A stretch of 64,000 nt of DNA from Mucilaginibacter gracilis (GTDB lineage Bacteria; Bacteroidota; Bacteroidia; Sphingobacteriales; Sphingobacteriaceae), in the NCBI RefSeq assembly GCF_003633615.1, contig NZ_RBKU01000001.1, positions 1 to 64,000 on the forward strand, given 5' to 3'. This document shows, one piece after another, positions 8,912-17,532 of this stretch. Under the pieces are notes generated by a model that worked only from the letters and a program-made list of their open reading frames with translations, was not told where the DNA came from and made no database searches. A program made the position numbers and the translations under genes. Within the stretch, counting starts at the first letter, position 1. Each line of letters opens with the position of its first letter.

Positions 8912-9317
8912 TTTTATTGATAACGAGCCCATAAGAATAATAAAGCACCGTATTGGTAACGGCCTCCCAAAATAAAACCGCTCCCAGGCAGATTCATGAT
9001 TGGCAAAAAAATATCCCAGGGCACGATGTTTACGTTTGATCTGCACAGGCATACTTTGCGGCGCTTCACTGAAAATATCAATTATTCAGAACCATTATAT
9101 GCAGACTATAACGCAAACCATGTAGCTGCCCGGAAGTAAGAACGGCCATTTCACTTTCTCCCTGATCACTTACTTGTTCTTTTTACGGGGCTTTGCACAC
9201 AACCTTGCCCCGATACTGATACCCACACCTGAAAAAACCGTTCCCCTGCCTACCTTGCTTATGGACACAATATTTCAACCTTGATCAACTGCATCAAAAC
9301 ATCCCGGATTGCGGCGC
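8768..9317. other. Non-coding stretch after IS1182
   Basis: It holds the right IS end (to 8911), a degenerate copy of the shared operator with a -7 box (8956-9038), and about 280 bp before the 3' end of the GH2 gene. The only open frame, 8996-9139 (47 codons), starts upstream of the predicted transcription start, so I do not call it. A short regulated transcript from about 9044, or the relic of a deleted PUL gene, is possible. Confidence 0.4.
8956..9038 (+). promoter_or_regulatory. Degenerate operator with perfect -7 box TACGTTTG
   Basis: TAAAACCGCTCCCA (8973-8986) matches the proximal site at 6551-6564 in 13 of 14 positions. A weaker partner ending in CTCCCA lies at 8956-8969. TACGTTTG (9031-9038) fits TAnnTTTG perfectly and begins 44 bp beyond the proximal site. 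No clear gene follows on the plus strand. Confidence 0.5.
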
Positions 9318-12137
9318 TCACCTGACCGAAACAACACCGCCTAAACCAACTCTTTCTCCGGCTTCGCTTTCGATCAAGACGCTGATGGTGCGTTCCCCTT
9401 TAATTGCCGGGACACTTATCGTTATGTCAGCACCCGCACCAGTATTTTTATAAAACAGGCGTTTGCTATCTAAATAAACTTCGGCTTTACCAGTCAGTTT
9501 TTTCAATACCAACTGGCATCCCTTTTCCTGTTGTTCTGTATAGGGGGTAAAGGTGGTCCTGTAAATCACAAAACTACCATCAGTTAGCGTTTGTAACTGC
9601 CCTGGCTTTACCGGCGCCCAGCTATTCATATCGTTAGCCGCAATTTGTTGATTCGCGTCGGGCTTAGTTTTACTTACGGGCGATATCCTCCAGTCATCCA
9701 ATACCATATCCGGCTGCGTAACGGACACAAAAGCAACACTTGCTTTTGGCCTTACGCCTATGGTGACCCTGGCGGGCCTCAAACCTGGTGAGCTTGCCGT
9801 CAAAACCAGGGTCCGGTCAGCATTAGCGCGGCTTTGCAGAATAACTTGGGCCAAGCCATTATACAAGCTACGTTTACTGCCTTTATCTGGCTCATGGGAA
9901 TTCGGATCGCCGTTACCCAGGCCAATAATATCCCCCGGTCCGGTCAGCTCGAACTCAATAGGCAGGTTGGCGGTAGGCACCGGCCTCCCGCTCCGGTCTA
10001 TTGCCTGTACCGTAACCGGTATGGCATCCCAGCCATCACCTTGTATATCAGCCCTATCGGTAGTTAACCGAATACTGACCGGTTCACCTGTAGTTTCTAC
10101 TTTAAAGTGCGAAACTTCCTTGCCACCCCGAGAACCAATGGCTTCTAAAATACCGGGATAATACGGCACCTCCCAGCTGTTCATTTCGTATCGATCTACC
10201 TTTTGCTCACTAACTACTTTTCCGTTCAATACTAATTTCACGGTTTCGGCATTGCTCTCAGCCATAACGTGGATAGGTTTACCGATCATAGCTGCCGGCC
10301 AGTTCCAGTGCGGTTCTATATGCAGAACAGGTTTATCATTTACCCATTGGGCCTGGTGTATATAAAATGCTGTTTTAGGAAAACCACAGGCGTCCATAAT
10401 ACCAAAGTTTGAACCTGCAGTTGGCCAGTTATAGGGTGTTGGCTCGCCACGGTAATCAAAGCCGGTCCAAACAAAACACCCGGCCAAATACGGGCGTTCA
10501 GCAATTGCTTTCCAGGATACACGGTGCGTTGCGCCCCAGCCCGGAGCCTGAGTATCGTAAGAATCCAAAGTATGCCGGGCCTTATCTGTGATATATACCC
10601 CACGCTGCATTAATCCCGATACATCTTCCGAACTCGTCAAAGATAGCGTAGGATGCTCCCTGTGAAATTGATCGTAGCTACCCTGCTGATAATTAAAGCC
10701 TACAACATCGACTGCCTGAGACACATTCACCGGGGCGAATAAACCACCGTTCATAGCTGCCGTGACCGGGCGCGAGGTATCCAGCTTTTTAACTTCAGCG
10801 CTCAGGCGGCGCACCATTTCATACCCTATTTCGGTACCCTGCATAGGTTCCTCGTTAAATACCGACCAAAGTATGATACTGGGGTGGTTCCTGTCCCGCC
10901 TAACCATCCACCGCAACTGCGATATATATTCAGGCGAAGAATTAAAATTCCGGTTTTCGTCCATCACCATGATCCCTAACCTGTCACAGGCATCCAAAAA
11001 CTCAGCCGATGGCGGGTTATGCGCGCAGCGATAGGCGTTAACACCCATTTCTTTCAGCTTACGCAGCCTGAACTCCCAAATGGAGCCAGGCACCGCCACA
11101 CCAACACCGGCTGCATCCTGGTGGTTACATACCCCTTTTATTTTCAGGCGCTTTTCATTCAGATAAAAACCCGAATCGGCAGTAAATCTAAGAGTGCGGA
11201 AACCACAAGAGGTCACCAAGGAATCAGTTGTGATCCCATCCAGTTTAACCAAGGTTACTACGTTGTATAGGACTGGGTTATCCGGTGACCATAATCCGGG
11301 ATGGCTTACCTGAAGCGCGATGTTAGCTACCGATCTATCAAGCGGGGCAATCATGGCCGATGTATTACCCGAGGTAATTTTCTGACCTCTTTGATCAAAT
11401 ACGCTAATCTCGATACCTGCTGTTAATGGTAATTTACCGGAGTTTTCTAAAGTGATTTCGGCAGGTATATCCCAGCTCCCCTGGGCGTTCTTTACAGGAT
11501 GTGCATATACACCATCGGTAATAATGTGTGCCGGCGCGTGTTTGACCAACCAGGTATGCCGGTAAATACCTGCCCCCTCGTACCACCAGCCTTCCTGATC
11601 AACAGCGTTTACCTGTACAGCCACCGTGTTTATTTCATCGCCATATTTGGCTAATGCTGTTATATCAATATAAAACGAAGTATAACCACTCCAGTTACGG
11701 TGCACTACTGTACCGTTTATCCAAACCGTACAGTGCGTAGCCACGCCATCAAATTGTAATTCTAAATGCTTACCCCTATCATCGGTATTCAATTTAAAAT
11801 ATCGGCGGTACCAGCCCATACCCCGCATACGGTAACCTTGCGAAATATTTTCATTTTGGTCAAAAGATGTTTCAACCGACCAGTCGTGCGGCAAGGTCAC
11901 TTTTCGCCAGCTTCGGTCATCGTAACCCGGCGCGGCAGGCCCGGGTGCATTACCGGCCTTCGCATTCATATAGCTCTCACTGTGCCCTTTGATAACCGGG
12001 AAAGCAATATCGCCCATATGAAACAGCCAGCCTTGATCCAATGATAATTTTTGATAATTGTTAGCGGGATGCTGCGCTGCTGCCGCAAATGAAAGCGATA
12101 GCAGTAAAAACACCAGTTTGTAGGCAGACTGTTTCAT
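9318..12137 (-). CDS. Secreted GH2 beta-galactosidase-like enzyme
   Basis: The protein has 939 residues with a signal peptide ending near AAAAQ (residues 18-22). The order is: sugar-binding jelly roll (about 30-200), immunoglobulin-like domain (about 205-310), TIM barrel (about 315-600), then C-terminal beta-domains of the DUF4982/invasin-like type. The acid/base is Glu429 in WSVFNEEP; the nucleophile is probably Glu504 in SLTSSED. Members with this layout are exo-acting beta-galactosidases or related enzymes on plant glycans. It is last in the minus-strand group of GH29 and beta-helix genes, 202 bp after its neighbour, and may have its own weak promoter. Specificity is inferred only. Confidence 0.88.
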   Translation of the reverse strand: MKQSAYKLVFLLLSLSFAAAAQHPANNYQKLSLDQGWLFHMGDIAFPVIKGHSESYMNAKAGNAPGPAAPGYDDRSWRKVTLPHDWSVETSFDQNENISQGYRMRGMGWYRRYFKLNTDDRGKHLELQFDGVATHCTVWINGTVVHRNWSGYTSFYIDITALAKYGDEINTVAVQVNAVDQEGWWYEGAGIYRHTWLVKHAPAHIITDGVYAHPVKNAQGSWDIPAEITLENSGKLPLTAGIEISVFDQRGQKITSGNTSAMIAPLDRSVANIALQVSHPGLWSPDNPVLYNVVTLVKLDGITTDSLVTSCGFRTLRFTADSGFYLNEKRLKIKGVCNHQDAAGVGVAVPGSIWEFRLRKLKEMGVNAYRCAHNPPSAEFLDACDRLGIMVMDENRNFNSSPEYISQLRWMVRRDRNHPSIILWSVFNEEPMQGTEIGYEMVRRLSAEVKKLDTSRPVTAAMNGGLFAPVNVSQAVDVVGFNYQQGSYDQFHREHPTLSLTSSEDVSGLMQRGVYITDKARHTLDSYDTQAPGWGATHRVSWKAIAERPYLAGCFVWTGFDYRGEPTPYNWPTAGSNFGIMDACGFPKTAFYIHQAQWVNDKPVLHIEPHWNWPAAMIGKPIHVMAESNAETVKLVLNGKVVSEQKVDRYEMNSWEVPYYPGILEAIGSRGGKEVSHFKVETTGEPVSIRLTTDRADIQGDGWDAIPVTVQAIDRSGRPVPTANLPIEFELTGPGDIIGLGNGDPNSHEPDKGSKRSLYNGLAQVILQSRANADRTLVLTASSPGLRPARVTIGVRPKASVAFVSVTQPDMVLDDWRISPVSKTKPDANQQIAANDMNSWAPVKPGQLQTLTDGSFVIYRTTFTPYTEQQEKGCQLVLKKLTGKAEVYLDSKRLFYKNTGAGADITISVPAIKGERTISVLIESEAGERVGLGGVVSVR

Positions 12138-12339
12138 AAAAAATATCTTATTTCGTTGCAGGGCTTAACCGACCATGACCGCACTATGTTACGCAACATC
12201 GGCCTTGAATTCATTTTCAAAAGTGCCCAGTCTTTTTGCCCCCACAGATCCCGCACCGCATAATCACCTTTGATACCAAGATAGATAGCAGTATTTTTGA
12301 TCTATGGGTTTATGGATTGACCAAGCCCAGGTTAAATAA

Positions 12340-14691
12340 TTACTTGATCACCGGTGTGGCCCCGTCATCTAAAACGACATAGCCGGATGGTTTAACATTC
12401 GTTTCAAGCTTTTTATCAACCTCGCTGTAGTGGTTATTATGGATCAGTACATTTGAGGTATTGCTACCGCTACCACCCAGCATAACAGCTGTTTTGGCGA
12501 TAGAAAAACTATTATCCTCGATAATAACATCGTTAACGGCAAAGGGATTACCCCCCGGCGATGTGCGGATGTAGGAGTATTGGCTTAACCGGTTACGCCT
12601 GATGATCGTCCCGATACTTAAACCCGTGCCGCCAGCACCGATCAAGGTAATACTCTGATAACCCGAGTGCCCTCGATCATCGATCCCCCACCAGTGGCTA
12701 TAATTGCCCTCTTTAAATTCGCAGTTCACGATATCGATATACCAGTTGGGCTGCTTTCCATGGTACAATAAGGAGCCACGGCCAACAATACCGTTACAAC
12801 GGTTCATTTTCAAACCCGATATCACAGCATTAACAGTAGATCCATAAAACTGGTAAGCTCCGGCATCTGTAACTGAGTTATTGACAAACGCAAAATTATG
12901 CCTAACGGTAGTCACGCTTAAAATAGATGTAGCATCGGGCGTGACCACCCAGGGATGATCAACTTGAATCGTGTCCTGCCCATGCTTTACAATCCTGCGA
13001 AATTGACCGGCGCCTTTACCTTCAATGATAAATAAACCGCCGCCAATCCATTTATTATTTACCCATTGGAATTTATTAGTAGCATCGGAAGGAAGGATAA
13101 CCGTTGTACCATTTGCGCTTACTATTCCACCTGCATAGCCGCCGCTCCCGCCATCAAAGGTCATCGCTTCACGGTCGTTTGTATAGTTGTATGGAATGGT
13201 ATTACGCGCTTCGTAAAAATCATGGCTCTCATCCACTGTTGCTGCATAGCCATAGCCATCGGCTTGCTTGTAGCAATCTTCAAATATTAAACCCTTGGGG
13301 TGCACCAGCATATAAGGTTGGTTAACCCCTGTTCCCTTACGCTCAAATCTGCAGTTTTGTATAAAGCCGCTTGCCGCAAAAAACGTATACATACCCGCTG
13401 AGTTAAACTCGCAGTTTCTGATCTTCAGGTTTTCGCCACGCAAAATGATGCCTGTTTTCGTCCAGCGGCTATTGATCTCGGCTTCCACCACGTCCCGGTT
13501 AGCTTTGACCTGGTATATCTTGCCTGATAATTCGGCATTTTGCCTAACCAGCAAATTTTCGAGGGTAACCTGCCCCTGCTCTGTAGGCGGACCTGTTTGC
13601 ATGATCACCCCCCATGCCCTTGACGACCACAACACCATATCCCGGATGGCGAAATGGTGCGTGCCGCTAATCAGGCTATTCGGCAATTCATTGGTATCCC
13701 AGCCCAGCGGGTTCCAAAATAATTGTGTAAGATCTCTCGACTCGCCTTTAAGCTGTGTATAGGGTGACATAATCAGGTCACCTGTTAACTGGTAACGACC
13801 ACGCGGTACATAAACTGTTCCGCCGCCATTTTTACCGGCAGCATCAAGGGCAGCACGAAAGGCATTAGTTTCGTTATTTAAACCATCCCCTTTTGCTCCA
13901 AAATCTTTTACGTTAAAAACCTTTTTATCCCAAAGATCAACGCTTTTGTTTACAACCGTTATTTTTAACGGTTCGCTCCAAGCAGTTTTACCACCCTGAC
14001 CATTATGATAATATAGGTGGTATTCACCAACAGGCACATTAGCCGGGATATTAATACTCACAGAATAATCATCAAAAGCTTTACTCACCTTTACCCGGAC
14101 TATATTTTTACCGCTAACAGGTATTAATACTACCTGCCCTGTTAAACCTTTACGTAACAGGTTTTTGCCTTGTACACGTAAGTAGTTGCCAGCGGTAGCT
14201 TTCAAAAACCCTTCTTCGCTGATGGCCCAGTTCACTTTAGGTGCATTTACATAAAATCCGGCAGATTCTACCCCTCCTATCAGCTTCACACTGTAAACGC
14301 CCTCTTGCCAGTTGCCCGGGATTATAAATTTAAGAGATTGTTCATTTTGCAGTATTTTTTTAACCGATATACTTTCGCCTTGAGTTAAAGCATTTACTCT
14401 TTTATTGGTACCGCCATTATCAATCTGGTTATCTTCCCGCGGCAGCGGAACATAAGCAGGCAAAGTAATATCTACATTGTCATCCGTTAAGCGATTTACT
14501 TGTATGGCGTTCACCTTATCCAAAAAATCACCGCGCACTTGTACTGCGTCTCCAGGGCGGGTTTCCGCAGTACTCACCTGGAACAGTTTAGGCGAATTAT
14601 CCTGTGAAAAAGCTGGGATCGTAAAAAGCATCAGCACTAAAGCAGCCATAAGGCGGCTATATGAATTTGTTATCATATAAATGTTTTTCAT
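12340..14691 (-). CDS. Secreted right-handed beta-helix protein with IPT-like N-terminal domains
   Basis: The protein has 783 residues with a signal peptide (LMAALVLMLFTIPAFSQ). Residues about 35-250 form two Ig/IPT-like beta-domains. From about 260 the pectate-lyase-superfamily signature begins (VFNVKDFGAKGDGLNNETNA, then GGGTVYVPRGRYQL), followed by repeated beta-helix turns to the C terminus. This fold occurs in GH28, polysaccharide lyases and epimerases. The catalytic residues cannot be assigned by eye. It lies 5 bp downstream of the jelly-roll gene and is likely co-transcribed with the fucosidase. It probably cleaves or binds the backbone of the target glycan (inference). Confidence 0.75.
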   Translation of the reverse strand: MKNIYMITNSYSRLMAALVLMLFTIPAFSQDNSPKLFQVSTAETRPGDAVQVRGDFLDKVNAIQVNRLTDDNVDITLPAYVPLPREDNQIDNGGTNKRVNALTQGESISVKKILQNEQSLKFIIPGNWQEGVYSVKLIGGVESAGFYVNAPKVNWAISEEGFLKATAGNYLRVQGKNLLRKGLTGQVVLIPVSGKNIVRVKVSKAFDDYSVSINIPANVPVGEYHLYYHNGQGGKTAWSEPLKITVVNKSVDLWDKKVFNVKDFGAKGDGLNNETNAFRAALDAAGKNGGGTVYVPRGRYQLTGDLIMSPYTQLKGESRDLTQLFWNPLGWDTNELPNSLISGTHHFAIRDMVLWSSRAWGVIMQTGPPTEQGQVTLENLLVRQNAELSGKIYQVKANRDVVEAEINSRWTKTGIILRGENLKIRNCEFNSAGMYTFFAASGFIQNCRFERKGTGVNQPYMLVHPKGLIFEDCYKQADGYGYAATVDESHDFYEARNTIPYNYTNDREAMTFDGGSGGYAGGIVSANGTTVILPSDATNKFQWVNNKWIGGGLFIIEGKGAGQFRRIVKHGQDTIQVDHPWVVTPDATSILSVTTVRHNFAFVNNSVTDAGAYQFYGSTVNAVISGLKMNRCNGIVGRGSLLYHGKQPNWYIDIVNCEFKEGNYSHWWGIDDRGHSGYQSITLIGAGGTGLSIGTIIRRNRLSQYSYIRTSPGGNPFAVNDVIIEDNSFSIAKTAVMLGGSGSNTSNVLIHNNHYSEVDKKLETNVKPSGYVVLDDGATPVIK

Positions 14692-14696
14692 AGGTT

Positions 14697-16082
14697 TTAT
14701 TTTTTGGCAGGCGGAGTAACAGTTTCATATTTTTTCAGATACTCCGGTATCGGGGCATCATAATAATCTTGCAGGTAATTATCGGCAACTCCGTTTATAG
14801 GGTCCTCAATTTTTATTACTTCAAGGTTATCCAGGTTCATGCTCACATCAATAAACTTTAAGCAAATACTGCCATATGTTACCGGATGATCGGTATCTAC
14901 ACCTTCAATAACCTTTTTGCCATCGTAATAAACCTCGTAGCTCCGGTCCAACATTTTTACTGCCAGGTTATGTTTTGCACCATCAAAATATCGAGGAACA
15001 TTGACTGATTTTGAAAACGAGATTACGCCCGCTTCATTTTTTTCAAAAAACAGTTTGTTACCTTCCCGCAATGCGACACTGTAATAGCGTGGTGTACCGT
15101 AGGTGGCAATATTTTGATAACGGACCTGCATCTGAAATTCAGTTGTTGCTTTACTGGCGGTATCAAACGACACATCTATTCCGACCTGATAATCTGCCCA
15201 TTTTTTGTTGCCGAGGTAAAAAGTGCCATCCCCAACTTTTCGCCAGTACCTGCCCCCATCTTTATCAATGGGCAGGTTACCATATTTGATACCGGCCCAA
15301 ACTGGATTGATGATACTCGCCGGGGCATTGGAGAGGCTGCCATCGTCAAAATTATCACGCAGTAAAGTGCCTGGTTTAACCGGCATCTTATCTTTGAAAT
15401 CCTTTTCTGGGGCGATAAAGTTCTCTTCGTAATGAAATGTCCAGTCGCTGAACGTTACATCCATATTAGGGTTGATCTCTTCACCGTAGCCAACCTGCGA
15501 ACTACTACCCGAGCAGCCGTAAAAACCAATCAATTGTTCTGGCCCGACTTCGGCAATAGCCGAAGCGCCTTTGGCCCATTCCCCTTTTTCGGTTTTATAA
15601 TAACTGGTAAACACCGTTCCCTGCCGAACGAGCTTGAGCTCCATAGGGAAAGGCAGGCTGCCGGCCACACGCGTGTAGGATGTCATCTCGCTATCGGTTT
15701 TGCGCCAAAACAACAACACATCGCCGGTTGCACCTACTTCCAGATGTACATTGGCCGCGCCAACGCCGATACCCGACCGCATCATGATACCCGCCGTGCC
15801 TATCTTAAATTTGTTGATCTTCACAGTTACAGTCGATTTTGAACAATCATCGTATGGGAATGGTTGTTTTTGCCATGCAAAGCTATACGAGTCGGCATCG
15901 TAAAAACAATGCTGCGTTTTTTGGCTGTTGAGGTGCATGACACCTTTCTCCTGGCTAAGCTTACCACCAGAACCCGGCCCGAAATTTCCAAACTCAAATT
16001 GTTCTTTTCCCACCGTTTGCGCACGGGCATGATGAAACACAAATCCAGATAGCAGCATCAGGTAGAGGATCGTTCTTTTCAT
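14697..16082 (-). CDS. Secreted protein with two concanavalin A-like jelly-roll domains
   Basis: From the ATG at 16082 the protein has 461 residues and a clean signal peptide (MKRTILYLMLLSGFVFHHAR); this start overlaps the fucosidase stop as ATGA. Two beta-sandwich modules are seen (about 25-215 and 240-425), the second with WADYQVGIDVSF and YYSVALREGNKLFFEKN, the style of LamG/DUF1080-like domains. No catalytic signature is visible. A glycan-binding role, or a hydrolase of the 3-keto-glycoside type often annotated for DUF1080 folds, is possible but unproven. Tight coupling to GH29 suggests they act on the same chain. Confidence 0.7.
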   Translation of the reverse strand: MKRTILYLMLLSGFVFHHARAQTVGKEQFEFGNFGPGSGGKLSQEKGVMHLNSQKTQHCFYDADSYSFAWQKQPFPYDDCSKSTVTVKINKFKIGTAGIMMRSGIGVGAANVHLEVGATGDVLLFWRKTDSEMTSYTRVAGSLPFPMELKLVRQGTVFTSYYKTEKGEWAKGASAIAEVGPEQLIGFYGCSGSSSQVGYGEEINPNMDVTFSDWTFHYEENFIAPEKDFKDKMPVKPGTLLRDNFDDGSLSNAPASIINPVWAGIKYGNLPIDKDGGRYWRKVGDGTFYLGNKKWADYQVGIDVSFDTASKATTEFQMQVRYQNIATYGTPRYYSVALREGNKLFFEKNEAGVISFSKSVNVPRYFDGAKHNLAVKMLDRSYEVYYDGKKVIEGVDTDHPVTYGSICLKFIDVSMNLDNLEVIKIEDPINGVADNYLQDYYDAPIPEYLKKYETVTPPAKK

Positions 16083-17521
16083 ATTGTCTTTGTAATTGGG
16101 CCTGTAGATACGATTTTGAACACCCATACCGGCTGCCCGGCGGCTTGCTGCGCTATAGGTTCGGGGATATTCACTTCGATCTTATCGCCCGCTTTTTTCC
16201 ATTTTAAAGATTTGTTGCTGCCCAGCAAAGTTACAACGGCGCTGTTAGATATTGCCGGCGCATAAAAGCGCACGTTTGAAGCCAGTTTCATCTCTTTTTC
16301 GTCGGGCAGGTAGGACGCGTAAAGCGCTTTCCCTTTAGCCGTATATCCCCATTTATCCTGGCGGTAAGGCGCAACTGGCTTAGCGCCGTATATGGCTTCG
16401 CCATTGACCTTGATCCATGCCCCTATTTCATTCAGGCGATCATAAGCTTCCTGGTGCCACTCACCATCCGGCCCGGGGCCGATATCCAATAAAAGGTTAC
16501 CATTTTTGGCGACTACATCAACCAGTATTTGGATCAGCTTGCGGGCGGGTTTGTATTCTTCTTTTTCAACGTAACTCCACGATCTGCCCATGGTCATGCA
16601 GGTTTCCCAGGGGTGCGGGATAAAGTGGTCCGGCACTTTTTGCTCTGGCGTTAAATAGTTCACATATTCAGGTTTGCCGTGGCGGTCAACGATGATAACG
16701 CCAGGTTGGTTTTTACGTGCCATGCCAACAATATCAGTCATATCCATTTTGGCCCAGTCTCCGTCGAACCATAATAAATCTATCTTGCCATATTCCGAGG
16801 TGATTTCATTTAATTGGTTATACGTGTAGTCGGTAAATCTTTTCCACCTTTCAGGATATTTGCCGCGGTCGTAGCTTTCCGTCCGGTCTTTTGGGGGAAA
16901 ATAGGACCACCAGTAATCTTCGCTGTGCCAATCGGGCTTCGAATAATAGGCCCCGATCATAAAATCCTGTTTTCGGAAAGCATTAAATATCTCCTTAGTG
17001 ACATTACTTTTAGGATTTGACGAAAAAGGCGTTTTTGAACTGGTTACTTTGTAGTCCGTGAATTTGGTATCGTACATGCAAAAGCCATCATGATGCTTGG
17101 TGGTAAAAACAACGTATCTCATGCCCCCTGCTTTAGCAGCCGCAGCCCACTTGCCCGGGTCGAATTTAACAGGATTGAATTGCGTCTGGAGGTTTTCATA
17201 AGCCTGCTTATAGCCTGCCCATGTTGCCGAACTTGGGCCTTTACGCTGTGTAAATCCCCTATCTTCCGGACAAAGCGACCAGGATTCAACAATACCCCAA
17301 ATGCTATAAGTACCCCAATGCATAAACAAGCCGAATTTTAGGTCCTGCCATTCAGCTATCTTTTGTTTTACTTTAGGATCGGTCGGTTCCTGGTAAACCT
17401 TTTCGGGATCGTACGAGGTTGCATCCTGTGCTTTTACTTTTTGGGCCGTTAGGTTACCAATGCATAAAAGCATCAGTAACATTACAGCCTTGTTGATTGG
17501 TTTGATGGTTTGTTTATTCAC
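16079..17521 (-). CDS. Alpha-L-fucosidase, GH29
   Basis: The protein has 480 residues. The likely start is GTG at 17521, since an in-frame stop lies just upstream, and a signal peptide follows (VMLLMLLCIGNLTAQ). GH29 hallmarks are FGLFMHWGTYS (63-73), TKHHDGFCMYDT (141-152) and LLWFDGDW, whose Asp253 should be the nucleophile. A C-terminal beta-domain follows from about 370. GH29 enzymes release terminal alpha-L-fucose with retention. The gene lies 11 bp after the 814-residue protein and overlaps the next gene by 4 bp, so it belongs to the operon driven from about 20048. Confidence 0.92.
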   Translation of the reverse strand: MNKQTIKPINKAVMLLMLLCIGNLTAQKVKAQDATSYDPEKVYQEPTDPKVKQKIAEWQDLKFGLFMHWGTYSIWGIVESWSLCPEDRGFTQRKGPSSATWAGYKQAYENLQTQFNPVKFDPGKWAAAAKAGGMRYVVFTTKHHDGFCMYDTKFTDYKVTSSKTPFSSNPKSNVTKEIFNAFRKQDFMIGAYYSKPDWHSEDYWWSYFPPKDRTESYDRGKYPERWKRFTDYTYNQLNEITSEYGKIDLLWFDGDWAKMDMTDIVGMARKNQPGVIIVDRHGKPEYVNYLTPEQKVPDHFIPHPWETCMTMGRSWSYVEKEEYKPARKLIQILVDVVAKNGNLLLDIGPGPDGEWHQEAYDRLNEIGAWIKVNGEAIYGAKPVAPYRQDKWGYTAKGKALYASYLPDEKEMKLASNVRFYAPAISNSAVVTLLGSNKSLKWKKAGDKIEVNIPEPIAQQAAGQPVWVFKIVSTGPITKTI

Positions 17522-17532
17522 AGTTTATAATT

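Noticed and set aside
8996-9139. 47-codon plus-strand frame (starting MIGKKISQGTMFTFDLHRH) after IS1182
   Set aside because: Its start lies upstream of the predicted -7 box that it overlaps, and the product resembles nothing known. I treat the stretch as non-coding.
12138-12339. Separate operator for the GH2 gene
   Set aside because: No copy of the 14-bp palindrome in the 202-bp gap; only a weak box at 12276-12283.
15432-15842. 136-codon plus-strand frame inside the jelly-roll gene
   Set aside because: Shadow; the opposite strand has a signal peptide and consistent fold.
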